NCBI GenBank assembly: GCA_943788235.1
Contig: CALSPM010000005.1
Span: 124,001 to 188,000, forward strand
DNA from: an uncultured Cyclobacteriaceae bacterium
Lineage (GTDB): Bacteria; Bacteroidota; Bacteroidia; Cytophagales; Cyclobacteriaceae
Direction of reading: 5' to 3'
Length of the DNA: 64,000 nt
Shown here: positions 36,146-45,704 of the stretch, piece after piece
Numbering within the stretch: the first letter of the stretch is position 1
Layout of the letters: every line of letters begins with the position of its first letter
Position numbers and translations under genes: made by a program
Notes under the pieces: generated by a model
What the model was told of the DNA's origin: nothing
Database searches by the model: none
What the model saw: only the letters and a program-made list of their open reading frames with translations

Positions 36146-39100
36146 CTAAATTTTAAAAAATGAGGCGAAAACAGGGAAGGAATCATCGAGGGTATGAACA
36201 TGATTAATAGAAAAAATCAATTTTTGGTTTTGTTCCTTGATTTTGCAACGTTGGGGATGATTTTGGGCAAATTGAATGAGATTTTTAAAAGCAGAAGACA
36301 GAAAATAGGCATCTTTTTTACCTTCTAATATGTGTAATTTCATCGTACTGTTTTTTAATACAATTTTATCCAATCCAAAATCGCGGCCGAGCCAACGCAA
36401 TCGAACCGATTTTATTAATTCGTTTAGAGGTTCAGGCAGCGCACCAAATCGATCTTTGGTACTGTTTTGAATTGTTAATAGGGCGTCATCTGTTTCCACA
36501 TTATCTAAGTCATTATATAATCTGAGTCTTTCAGAGGTATTGGTAATATATTCTTGAGGAATAAGAATTTCCAGATCGGTTTCTAGCACACAATCACTGA
36601 TAAATGAATCAGAGACTTTTTCATGTACTAAGTTGTCTTGAAATAATTCTTTGAATTCATTTTCTTTCAATTCAAGGACCGCATCATCGAGGATTTTATG
36701 ATACATATCAAAACCAAGATCATTTACAAAACCGCTTTGTTCACTTCCTAAAAGATCCCCGGCACCTCGAATATCTAAATCTCTCATGGCTACTTTAAAA
36801 CCATCACCCAGCTCGGAGAATTCTTCCAGTGCAATCAAGCGTTTTCTGGCATCAGAAGAGACCGTCGAATGAGCGGGGGTTAACAAATAACAATAGGCTT
36901 TGGTATTGGATCGCCCCACCCTACCCCGCATCTGATGAAGATCAGAGAGGCCAAACATATGTGCCCTATTTATAATGATTGTATTGGCATTGGGGATGTC
37001 TAATCCAGACTCAATAATGTTGGTTGAGATCAGTACATCGTACGCACCATTTATGAAGCCGACCATGACCTTTTCTAATTTGGGACCGGCCATTTGCCCA
37101 TGTGCAATGGCAATCCGCGCATCAGGAACAAGCTTATAAATCAGATTGGCTAAACTTTCAATATCTCCAATTCGGTTGTGAACAAAGAAGACTTGACCTT
37201 TTCTTCTAAGTTCATGATGAACCGCATCTCTAATAACTTCTTCACTGAATTCGCAGACCTCTGTGGTAACGGGGACTCTATTTGGAGGCGGGGTCGCGAT
37301 GATAGACAAATCTCGAGCTCCCATTAGGGAGAAATGAAGGGTCCGAGGGATGGGCGTAGCGGTCAGTGTCATGGCGTCTACGTTCACGCGTAATTTTTTC
37401 AATTGCTCTTTAATTTTGACACCAAACTTTTGTTCTTCATCAATAATCATGAGGCCAAGGTCTTTAAAAATCATGTCTTTATTTACAATGCGGTGGGTAC
37501 CAATGAGAATATCTATGTGTCCGTCGCGTAATTTTTTCTTAATGGCTGTAATTTCCTTGGCGGTTTTAAATCGATTTACAAAATCAACGGTGATTGGAAA
37601 ATCACGAAGCCGTTCTGAGAAGGTTTGATAATGTTGGAGGGCCAAAATTGTGGTAGGAACCAGAACGGCTACTTGTTTATTGGCGTTTACCGCTTTGAAG
37701 GCCGCTCGAATGGCCACTTCCGTTTTTCCAAAACCGACGTCTCCACAGATCAGGCGATCCATAGGATGCACTCGCTCCATATCTGTTTTGATATCCATAG
37801 TAGCGGAATGTTGATCTGGCGTTTCTTGGTACATAAAGCTTGACTCTAATTCAGCTTGCAAAAAAGAATCCTTGGGAAATGCAAATCCGGGAGATGTTTT
37901 CCTTTTGGCATATAGGGTGATTAATTCTTTAGCGATGTCTTTTACCTTACTCTTAACCCGGTTTTTTTTCGTTTCCCAATCTTTAGAACCGAGTTTACTG
38001 GTGGTGGGAGGTCCACCCTCTTTTCCTGCATATTTAGAAATTTTATGTAAGGCATGTACGCTTACGTAGAGTAAATCATTATCCCTGTATACTAAACGGA
38101 TGACCTCTTGTTGATTTCCATTACGCATGACTTTATCTAGTCCGGCAAAACGGGCGACACCGTGGTCAATATGAACGACATAATCACCCGTTTGTAAAGA
38201 TTTGAGCTCCCTGAGGGTAAGGGCCTTTTTTTTGTTGAATTTGGGGTTTTCATTTCTTCGATTTATCCGATCAAAGATTTGATGGTCCGTCAAACAGGCA
38301 ATTTTTGAAGTAGGAGAGATAAAGCCCGCATTGAGACTACCCGTGATTCCAGAAAAAGACAGAGAGGGATCGATTTCCTCAAAGATGGTCGCCAGTCGCT
38401 CAAGTTGTTTTTCGGAATCGGAGAAAATAAAAATATGAAACCCGTCGTGTTGTAATGCGCCAAGACTATCTACCAAGAACTCGAAGTTTTTATTAAATGA
38501 AGGTTGGGGCTGATTTTCAAAATCGATTTCAAAAGAAGGCGATAAAAAAGCGCGCTTACCAAATTCTATCACTTTACGTTTTTCTAATAGCGAGGTAAAA
38601 GAGGCAGAGGTTTCGTAAAGTAAGGAGGGAGATTGAATGACTTGAGTATTGTTACTTATTGAGATAACGGCATGGAATGAATCTGCCGCTTTGTCAAACG
38701 CTTTAGTGATGATATCCTGAGTTTCTCTTAAATCTTTGATCCAAACCAATGTGTTTTCTGGCAAATATTCTAATAAAGAAATTCGTTCTTCTTTCAATAA
38801 TTGGTTATGCGTATTGGGCATGATGGAAGCCCATTGAAGTGAATTTTTTGATAATTGAGTTTCTGGATCAAACGTACGAATACTCTCAATTTCGTTTCCA
38901 AATAATTCGAGACGCAACGGAAATTCAGAGCTAAAGGAGAACACATCAACAATGCCTCCTCGTACGGCGAACTCTCCGGGTTCATAGACGAAATCAGTAC
39001 TTTCAAAACCATAGGTTGAGAATAATTCCGATAAAAAAGATATATCAACGAGTTCTCCAACATTTGCTTTAAAGACGTTTTGAATCAGCGAACGTTTGTT

Positions 39101-39496
39101 GAGGACTTTTTCGACGAGAGCCTCTGGATAGGTTACGATGATTTTGGTTTCTCCATTAAGCACCCGTGTCAAAGTTTCAGAACGGCGAAGAATATTGGCG
39201 TTGTCTATGGATTCGGGCTGATAAGGTTTTTTGTATGAGGTAGGAAAAAAAGAAGGAACCCTCGATTCTTCTAAATGAACCAAGTCAGTCATGAGTAAAT
39301 CCGCATCTTCTTTGTCGTGCATGATTACGAGCAGGGGCTGATCAATTTTTTCTGAGGTAATCAATAAATTCAGAGCATCAGAACTACCCACCAATCCTTT
39401 CAGTTTGATGTTTGTTGGGGGTTCGCTAATCTTCGCCAAAAGAAGATTAAGCGCAGGGTCATTTTTAAAAAGGGAGACGACTTTTTTTACTTCCAT
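36146..39496 (-). CDS. mfd: Transcription-repair coupling factor Mfd
   Basis: Mfd removes RNA polymerase stalled at DNA lesions and recruits UvrA. The 1,116-residue protein is full length. The UvrB-like N-terminal region includes FRVR-like motifs (EPGEFAVRGGIVDVFSF). The CarD-like polymerase-interaction domain starts near residue 440 (GDYVVHIDHGVARFAGLDKV). The RecG-like translocase has Walker A GDVGFGKTE near 585, DEEQ box MIIDEEQKFG near 685, TATPIPRTL, and motif VI region QMRGRVGRS. The C-terminal UvrA-regulating domain follows (IPQEYITNTSERLRLYNDLD). Its frame is intact over 3.3 kb, which shows that not every long gene in this window is broken. Confidence 0.96.
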   Translation of the reverse strand: MEVKKVVSLFKNDPALNLLLAKISEPPTNIKLKGLVGSSDALNLLITSEKIDQPLLVIMHDKEDADLLMTDLVHLEESRVPSFFPTSYKKPYQPESIDNANILRRSETLTRVLNGETKIIVTYPEALVEKVLNKRSLIQNVFKANVGELVDISFLSELFSTYGFESTDFVYEPGEFAVRGGIVDVFSFSSEFPLRLELFGNEIESIRTFDPETQLSKNSLQWASIMPNTHNQLLKEERISLLEYLPENTLVWIKDLRETQDIITKAFDKAADSFHAVISISNNTQVIQSPSLLYETSASFTSLLEKRKVIEFGKRAFLSPSFEIDFENQPQPSFNKNFEFLVDSLGALQHDGFHIFIFSDSEKQLERLATIFEEIDPSLSFSGITGSLNAGFISPTSKIACLTDHQIFDRINRRNENPKFNKKKALTLRELKSLQTGDYVVHIDHGVARFAGLDKVMRNGNQQEVIRLVYRDNDLLYVSVHALHKISKYAGKEGGPPTTSKLGSKDWETKKNRVKSKVKDIAKELITLYAKRKTSPGFAFPKDSFLQAELESSFMYQETPDQHSATMDIKTDMERVHPMDRLICGDVGFGKTEVAIRAAFKAVNANKQVAVLVPTTILALQHYQTFSERLRDFPITVDFVNRFKTAKEITAIKKKLRDGHIDILIGTHRIVNKDMIFKDLGLMIIDEEQKFGVKIKEQLKKLRVNVDAMTLTATPIPRTLHFSLMGARDLSIIATPPPNRVPVTTEVCEFSEEVIRDAVHHELRRKGQVFFVHNRIGDIESLANLIYKLVPDARIAIAHGQMAGPKLEKVMVGFINGAYDVLISTNIIESGLDIPNANTIIINRAHMFGLSDLHQMRGRVGRSNTKAYCYLLTPAHSTVSSDARKRLIALEEFSELGDGFKVAMRDLDIRGAGDLLGSEQSGFVNDLGFDMYHKILDDAVLELKENEFKELFQDNLVHEKVSDSFISDCVLETDLEILIPQEYITNTSERLRLYNDLDNVETDDALLTIQNSTKDRFGALPEPLNELIKSVRLRWLGRDFGLDKIVLKNSTMKLHILEGKKDAYFLSSAFKNLIQFAQNHPQRCKIKEQNQKLIFSINHVHTLDDSFPVFASFFKI

Positions 39497-39669
39497 TTCT
39501 GACTTTTATAACTCGATGACAAAGCTAAAACTTTCCCTTTCCAAAAAAATTTTACGTGATCAAAAGGAAGTAAAAACACCAAAGAAATTTTGAGTAGCAA
39601 GGAAAAAATCAAATAGGCCGCTAAAACCAATGAGAATCCCATATTATTGTGGTAGAAAGAAGAGAGAAG

Positions 39670-41166
39670 ATGGTTCATTTAGATAAGGAGCAACTATTGA
39701 CCCAAGGCGTAAATGTCTCAGAAGTAAGGGAGCAAATAAAGCGTTTTCAAAAGAGATTTCCCTTTGCAAAATTGATAAAACCCGCTAAGGTTTCGGAGGG
39801 CATTATAAGTTTGAATGTAACACAAAAAAAAGAATTACAAGCCCTTTATGAACAGCACGGAAAAGTCAAAAAAAAGGTAAAATTTATCCCAGCCTCAGGT
39901 GCGGCAACCCGAATGTTTAAGGGACTTTTCGAATATCTGTCAGCAGAAAATCAGTACGAAGGAAAAGAGAATGAGATGCCCCCACCTACAGATCAAGTAG
40001 TGCATTTCTTGAACCATTTGTCGCAATTTCCTTTTTATAAAACGCTGAAAGCAGGGCTTCTCGAAAAAGGGATCTTTGAGGAAGTACCCGTGGAGGTAAT
40101 AAAAGAATTATTGCAGGAAAAAGGCTTAAATTATGGGCAGTTGCCCAAAGGACTGATCAAGTTTCATGCTTATCCAGAAGGAGTGCGGACGCCCGTCGAA
40201 GAGCATCTTGTTGAGGGATGTTTGTATGCCGCTGACGATCAAGGACGCGTCCATATCCATTTTACCACTAGTTCCCGTCATCACGAAGCTTTTGATAGGC
40301 ACTTAAAAGAAGTGCTCAAGGGTTATGAGAAGGCGTATGGAAAAATCATTGAAATCAGGCTTAGTGAGCAAAAAACAGCAACCGATATAATAGCGGTAGA
40401 TTTGAAAAATGACCTTTTTAGAAAAGACGATGGGTCTTTACTTTTTCGTCCAGCTGGCCATGGGGCGTTGCTTGAGAACCTCAATGAAATCGATGCTGAT
40501 CTTATTTTTATAAAGAATATAGACAACATTTCTATTGACCAATATCCATCGGAGACCATTGAACATAAAAAAATGTTGGGAGGAAAATTAATAGAGGTCC
40601 AAGCTAAAGTGTTTTCCCTTTTAAAAGAATTAGAGACAACTTGCTCTGAACAAAGGCTGTGCGAGATGAATCAATGGGTGCGTAATGAATTGGGCTTTGA
40701 TTCATCGGTTGATCTCAATAGAGCGGCTTTATGGGATCATTTGAACCGCCCGATCAGAGTTTGTGGTATGGTGAAAAATGAAGGAGAACCAGGGGGAGGC
40801 CCTTTTTGGACAGCTACAGACCAAGGAAGATCCTTACAAATTGTGGAGGCGGCACAGGTAAATTTTAATATAATGGAACAAAAGCAGATTTTTGAGAGCG
40901 CAACTCATTTTAATCCCGTTGATATTGTTTGTGGTGTCAAAAATCACAAGAATGAAAAATTTGATTTGTTGGAGTTTCGTGATTCAAGTGCAGGAATCAT
41001 TACTCAAAAGTCTCAAGGAGGCAGGGAACTTAAAGCACAGGAATTGCCCGGATTATGGAATGGAGCCATGTCGTATTGGCATACGGTTTTTGTGGAAGTT
41101 CCTTTGAGTACGTTTAATCCAGTAAAAACAATTAACGACTTATTAAAACCCGCACATCAACAATGA
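39670..41166 (+). CDS. DUF4301 family protein
   Basis: The protein has the DUF4301 core FIPASGAATRMFKGLFEYLS near residue 85, a nucleotidyltransferase-like glycine/Arg loop. Later come PEGVRTPVEEHLVEGCLYA, HFTTSSRHHEAFDRHL, FRPAGHGALLENLNEIDADL and IFIKNIDNI. The fold is related to sugar-nucleotide pyrophosphorylases, but the reaction is unknown. I use the Met at 39670; the GTG at 39649 is in frame but less convincing. It is divergent from mfd with a 173-bp gap. After it, about 240 bp (41167-41403) contain no convincing gene. Confidence 0.85.
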   Translation: MVHLDKEQLLTQGVNVSEVREQIKRFQKRFPFAKLIKPAKVSEGIISLNVTQKKELQALYEQHGKVKKKVKFIPASGAATRMFKGLFEYLSAENQYEGKENEMPPPTDQVVHFLNHLSQFPFYKTLKAGLLEKGIFEEVPVEVIKELLQEKGLNYGQLPKGLIKFHAYPEGVRTPVEEHLVEGCLYAADDQGRVHIHFTTSSRHHEAFDRHLKEVLKGYEKAYGKIIEIRLSEQKTATDIIAVDLKNDLFRKDDGSLLFRPAGHGALLENLNEIDADLIFIKNIDNISIDQYPSETIEHKKMLGGKLIEVQAKVFSLLKELETTCSEQRLCEMNQWVRNELGFDSSVDLNRAALWDHLNRPIRVCGMVKNEGEPGGGPFWTATDQGRSLQIVEAAQVNFNIMEQKQIFESATHFNPVDIVCGVKNHKNEKFDLLEFRDSSAGIITQKSQGGRELKAQELPGLWNGAMSYWHTVFVEVPLSTFNPVKTINDLLKPAHQQ

Positions 41167-41403
41167 GCTGTGAAGGACCATTATTGATATTGGACAAGAT
41201 AATCCTTGTAATTAATTAGAGACGATAGGAAAGCCACAAGAAAATAAGTTCGCGGCCGATCTCAAAAAGAGAAGAATACAAGAGTTAACAGGGAAATCAA
41301 CAAAAAAAGAGTAATCTGCTTTATTATCGCATGATTAAAAGAATCAAAAAGCGAAACTTAAAAGCAGGTCATATTCCATTAACTTCGCGCTAAGAAAAGT
41401 AGA

Positions 41404-43044
41404 ATGGAAGTTATTTATGTACTTATAGGGGATAGGTGGAGGCGATTCACTTGGCTATTACTTGCGGGAGGGGTTTCAGCCATATTATATGCCTATGGCA
41501 TTAAAGTGGTGCATGATACACTGACTACAGAGAATAATGTGGAAAATATAATCTCTGTGGTTCTATTGATCACCGTTTCAGTGGTTCTTTCAGTCTTTTC
41601 AGGGCAGCATATGAATCGTCTTTTTGAAGAAAAAATCGATGTTTTAAGAATTGATTTGAGTAGAAAAGTAATGAGATCTTCATTTGAAACAATAGAAAGA
41701 AAGGCGACAAAAATAGCCCCCATTTTAACGGCTGAAGTTAATACTTTGACCGGTTTCGTCAAATTGCTACCGGAGGCCATCATTTCTAGCTTGAAAATTT
41801 TTGGGATTCTCATGTACATGTTATGGCTCTCTTGGCAAATATCTTTATTTATTGTGTTGCTTTTGGGGGTTATTCTGGCCATTAATTTCAGTGTTTTGGG
41901 AAGGGTTCATAGAGAAGAAAGAAAGGCGAAGGATTTTAATCTCGGTATTTATGCTACTATCCAAGGGATGGTTACAGGGATAAAAGAATTGGTTCTCAAC
42001 AAAAAACATCACGATAGTTATATCGATAGAGCCATTGCTCCTAAAAGTAATGGCTACGCTCGGCAAAACATCATACTTAACAATATCAATCTTTTTTTAA
42101 TAAAATCACCTGAATGGATTGCCATCATGGCCATTGCAGGTCTGGTTATGTTTGCCGAAAATATTTCTTGGTTTTCACAAGACGAGTTTATTAAATTTTT
42201 TACCTTAATGCTTTTTCTTTTACCCTCGATGATTGTATTAATTAGTTTTTTTAGTGGGGTAAAAAGAATGAAAGTAGCGGTTGAAAAAATCAATGAATTA
42301 GGACTTGAATTAGGAAAAAAAACGGGCTACAATGAGGAAGAGATTGAATCTTTGAGCTTAAGTGAGGAGAGTGGCGGAAGTCTTAAAAAAAAGGGATGTT
42401 TAATCGAATTGGAAAAAGTCGCCTATAGCTATCAGTCTAATAAACGGGTTTTTACCGTTGGCCCGATCAGTTTAAAAATCTTTAAAAATGAAGTTTTATT
42501 CGTTACCGGAGGAAATGGGAGCGGAAAAACAACGTTTTCAAAATTACTTACGGGGCTCTATACACCGGAAAAAGGGCAAATAATTTTTGGAAGCCAGCTC
42601 ATAACTCCTGCTTTGGCCTCAAGTTACCGAAATGTTCATTCCGCCATCTTTGCAGATTCTTATGTGTTTGATGATTTTACCTACCTTAAAGATTCACCGA
42701 TGTGGGTGTATGCCAAAGAGCTCATTCAAATGCTAGAATTGGAGGATAAAATTTTGCTAGATCAGATGATGTTATCGGATGTAAATTTATCCTTTGGTCA
42801 AAGAGGAAGGTTGAATCTACTCAGAACCATTTTAGAAGATAAACCGGTCATGCTGTTCGATGAGTGGGCGGCAAATCAAGACCCTTATTTTAAGAAAAAA
42901 TACTACCGAAAAATCATCCCTGAGTTGCGAAAAAAAGGGAAAACCATCATTATTATCAGCCATGACAGGAATTATTATGATGTGGCGGATCGAATTATTG
43001 AATTTTCTGAAGGAAAGGTGTTTTCGATAACCATAAACAAATGA
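41404..43044 (+). CDS. Cyclic-peptide-type ABC exporter (fused membrane and ATPase domains)
   Basis: A half-transporter of 546 residues. The N-terminal six-helix membrane domain (about 1-300) is fused to an ATPase domain. Walker A is VTGGNGSGKTTFSKLL near residue 373, the signature is LSFGQRGRLNLLRTIL, Walker B is PVMLFDEWAANQDP, and the H-loop is IIISHDRNY. The LSFGQ signature and the DEWAANQDP box are typical of the SyrD/PvdE-like cyclic-peptide/siderophore exporter family (TIGR01194), which exports peptidic natural products to the periplasm. No peptide synthetase or precursor peptide is visible nearby; instead two glycosyltransferase genes follow at once, the first after 4 bp. The exported substrate is unknown. 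Confidence 0.88.
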   Translation: MEVIYVLIGDRWRRFTWLLLAGGVSAILYAYGIKVVHDTLTTENNVENIISVVLLITVSVVLSVFSGQHMNRLFEEKIDVLRIDLSRKVMRSSFETIERKATKIAPILTAEVNTLTGFVKLLPEAIISSLKIFGILMYMLWLSWQISLFIVLLLGVILAINFSVLGRVHREERKAKDFNLGIYATIQGMVTGIKELVLNKKHHDSYIDRAIAPKSNGYARQNIILNNINLFLIKSPEWIAIMAIAGLVMFAENISWFSQDEFIKFFTLMLFLLPSMIVLISFFSGVKRMKVAVEKINELGLELGKKTGYNEEEIESLSLSEESGGSLKKKGCLIELEKVAYSYQSNKRVFTVGPISLKIFKNEVLFVTGGNGSGKTTFSKLLTGLYTPEKGQIIFGSQLITPALASSYRNVHSAIFADSYVFDDFTYLKDSPMWVYAKELIQMLELEDKILLDQMMLSDVNLSFGQRGRLNLLRTILEDKPVMLFDEWAANQDPYFKKKYYRKIIPELRKKGKTIIIISHDRNYYDVADRIIEFSEGKVFSITINK

Positions 43045-43048
43045 TCAT

Positions 43049-43888
43049 TTGAGAACGTTTTTGCATCATTGGTTTGGGATACCAACAAAACCGGGCAAGG
43101 GCCCTTTTTTGAAGGCCCCCATTAAAATTGCAGTGGATCAAAGCCCAAAATTGAGTTTTTGTATTACCCATAAAGACAGATTCGAATATCTTCAAAAAAC
43201 GTTATTTCAAAATTTAAAAGACAACGAAGAAGATCGGCTAAACATTGAGTTTATATTAATGGACTTTCATGAATCTGATGAGGTGATGCATTGGATAAGG
43301 GAAATCTTTCCTAAAGAGATTGGACAAGGCTATTTGAAATATTTTAAGGCTAAGATACAAGGTTGGTCGGCACCATTGGCAAAAAACACGGCCCATTATG
43401 TCGCGAGTGGTATAATATTAACCAATTTGGATTGCGATAATTTTACTGGCCGGAAAGGAGGAAGATTTGTATTGGAACAATATTACAAAGAGGAGAGTAA
43501 TCTAATGCTTTGGCAGTTCAGTAGGGTGAGGAGAGATGGGTCTTACGGAAGAATGTCGTTTTATCAGCAGGCTTTTGAGGATCTTGGAGGCTATGATGAA
43601 GGGTTAATGGAGATGGGCTTTCAAGACAATGATCTTATGTTAAGGGCTTTGAAGATGGGTGTCAAAAGAATAGAGTGTAACGAAAAATCATACAATAAGG
43701 CCATCAAGCATGAAAAATACAAACCGGCTCATATGTCGTTTCGAAGCATGGAGCGTTGGAACAAAGCGCGTTCTAAGATGAATATCAAACAACAAAAACT
43801 GAGTGCGAATAATGGCAGCTATGGTCTAAGAGAAGGAATCCTGTTTATGAACAAAGAGGGAGCAATGGAACCTTTTGAAAAAAGCTAA
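43049..43888 (+). CDS. GT-A glycosyltransferase with GT7-like C-terminal motif
   Basis: This 279-residue protein starts at a TTG only 4 bp after the exporter stop. SPKLSFCITHKDRFEYLQKT is the GT-A opening, LTNLDCDNFTG holds the DxD-type metal site, and GGYDEGLMEMGFQDNDLMLR is the C-terminal galactosyltransferase (GT7-like) motif with the conserved acidic pair. It has no signal or membrane helix and is probably cytosolic. Its tight spacing to the exporter suggests that it decorates, or supplies, whatever the exporter carries or builds on. The sugar and acceptor are unknown. Confidence 0.75.
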   Translation: MRTFLHHWFGIPTKPGKGPFLKAPIKIAVDQSPKLSFCITHKDRFEYLQKTLFQNLKDNEEDRLNIEFILMDFHESDEVMHWIREIFPKEIGQGYLKYFKAKIQGWSAPLAKNTAHYVASGIILTNLDCDNFTGRKGGRFVLEQYYKEESNLMLWQFSRVRRDGSYGRMSFYQQAFEDLGGYDEGLMEMGFQDNDLMLRALKMGVKRIECNEKSYNKAIKHEKYKPAHMSFRSMERWNKARSKMNIKQQKLSANNGSYGLREGILFMNKEGAMEPFEKS

Positions 43889-43982
43889 TTCTTACTTGGT
43901 ACTGCATGATAAGATAAGCTTAATTTTGACATGCGCTGTCTTAACACAAGAATAGGGAAAAGATGATTCAACAAGTAAAAAA

Positions 43983-44696
43983 ATGAAATCAAAATTCGAT
44001 TTATATCAGTTGATTACGTCGAACATTGACGATTATGCTCAATATGGGATGGCGTCTGTTTATGAGTATGCTCAAAAGCACGGATACAGCTATTCAGTTC
44101 AGCGCTCACAATTGGTCCAAGATATGCATGTGAACTGGACCAAAATAGAAATGATCAGGCAGGCTTTATTATCGAGCGCATCCGAATGGGTTGTACTTTT
44201 TGATGCAGATCTTATCTTGATGAATAGTGAGATTTCCTTAGATTTTTTTATTGAAAAGGTGCCTTCGAACATCCACATACTGATGCCAGGAGACACACAT
44301 TTTTTTAAATGGAGAAAGCCTAATGCAGGCTTTATTATAGTGAGAAGATCTGAGGAGGGAATAAAGATTGTAAATGACTGGATAAACGCGTCCAGGGGTA
44401 AGGGGAGTGAATTAGCAGACAAACATCCTAGGAATCAACGCATATATTGGAAATATGTGATGCCTAAATTTTATAATAATCAACAACTTATCTCAAGGAA
44501 ATACTGTGCCAAATACCATTGGTTTTACCGTTTTATAGGACATGGGATCTTTGCTTTTCATATCACACAATCGAATATTAAAATCCGCAGTGAAATCATG
44601 AAGAAATTGCTGTTACAAAATACGAAAGAAGAAAGTATAGAATGGGTTATTGCTCATTTAAAGAGTCATGGAAGTGGGCTCTTGAAATTATTATAG
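43983..44696 (+). CDS. GT34-like glycosyltransferase
   Basis: A 237-residue protein resembling the galactosyltransferase GMA12/MNN10 (GT34) group: YEYAQKHGYSYSVQRSQL, then NWTKIEMIRQALLSSASEWV, the DxD motif VVLFDADLILMN, KPNAGFIIVRRSEEGIKIVN, and a terminal HGIFAFHITQSN. It probably transfers a hexose inside the cell. It lies 94 bp downstream of the GT7-like gene, and the same operon is likely. Its stop lies only 28 bp from the end of the convergent glycosyltransferase gene. Confidence 0.7.
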   Translation: MKSKFDLYQLITSNIDDYAQYGMASVYEYAQKHGYSYSVQRSQLVQDMHVNWTKIEMIRQALLSSASEWVVLFDADLILMNSEISLDFFIEKVPSNIHILMPGDTHFFKWRKPNAGFIIVRRSEEGIKIVNDWINASRGKGSELADKHPRNQRIYWKYVMPKFYNNQQLISRKYCAKYHWFYRFIGHGIFAFHITQSNIKIRSEIMKKLLLQNTKEESIEWVIAHLKSHGSGLLKLL

Positions 44697-44724
44697 GGCA
44701 AACAATAAAGGAAAATGATTTTTT

Positions 44725-45455
44725 TTATTTTTTTTCTTTAAAATGATATTGAGCGGTTTTATTACGAATGTCCTTCCAGTCTGGATGACTTTTCCATAAT
44801 CCAGTACTGCTCTCTTTATCTTCAATATCTTGAATTTTCCCATTCAGCTTTCGTGGTGACAAGATGATGACCTAATGCCCCATGGGCTAGATGACCATTG
44901 ATGACAATGTCGTCACAAAGGACAAAGGAATCTGGACCTTGAGGAAGTATGGGAATGTTATTTAACTCTTCCTTTTTAAAAAAAATCATGCGTCCTTTAA
45001 TAATATCCACTCTTACACTTTTTTTAGGAAAACTGAGATGTTTAGGGATACCAGATGACCCTAGTTTTTGCAGCCCTTTGGAGAGGACATTTTTAGGAAA
45101 GTAGAGATTATTTTTTCCAAGAATCACTCCATAAGGGCCGATGGCCATCCCTTTATGACCCCTTTCTTCGTATTCTTTTACTAGAAGCTCTAAAGCATCC
45201 TCTTTTGTAATCAATAAGTCGTCGTCGTGCGACATGATATAATCGTTTTTTGCAAATGTGCCCATAAACCACCGAGGCCAACAGCCGGACGTTATCTGAG
45301 GAGTTTAAAACCCAATCAACATCAGCGTGAACAAAAGGCTCTGGAGCATTGTTCCAAACAAAGATTTCACAGGGAATGGTTTGCGATTTCAAAGCCAAGA
45401 TGATCTTATCTAGATTCTCTCGACGTTTATAGTTCATCAGCAAAACGGTAACCAT
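44725..45455 (-). CDS. Family-2-like glycosyltransferase (two frameshifts)
   Basis: The N-terminal frame reads MVTVLLMNYKRRENLDKIIL, then TIPCEIFVWNNAPEPF, the GT-A start. It goes out of frame near 45270, where the next frame continues RCWPRWFMGTFAKNDYIMSH and the metal-binding DDDLLI. A second shift near 44850 leads to a C-terminus GLWKSHPDWKDIRNKTAQYH that ends at 44725. The protein would be about 240 residues. Neither shift is in a long homopolymer, so decay is as plausible as sequencing error. It faces the exporter/glycosyltransferase operon and may belong to the same surface-glycan pathway. Confidence 0.6.
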
Positions 45456-45704
45456 AGAATATTAAATTAAAAGGTCAGATAGATTAGAATGCTTACAAAG
45501 GACGCACTAAAAAGCTAAATTAATCATGGAATGAGTATGAAAAGCGAGGGTTTCCACTAAAGTTTTTTGTTTCCACTCCTATTTAAAATGTTAAATTTAC
45601 CGTTTGGTAGGAGGTCCTTAAAAAAGCTATAATTAGAATGGAGCTCCTTATAGGGCGAGGTCAAATATAGACAGATAATATTTTCGCGAGTGAACCGGAG
45701 ATTC

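Noticed and set aside
41404-44696. Complete non-ribosomal peptide or lanthipeptide biosynthetic cluster
   Set aside because: No adenylation, condensation, cyclase or precursor gene is visible; only the exporter type suggests a peptide.
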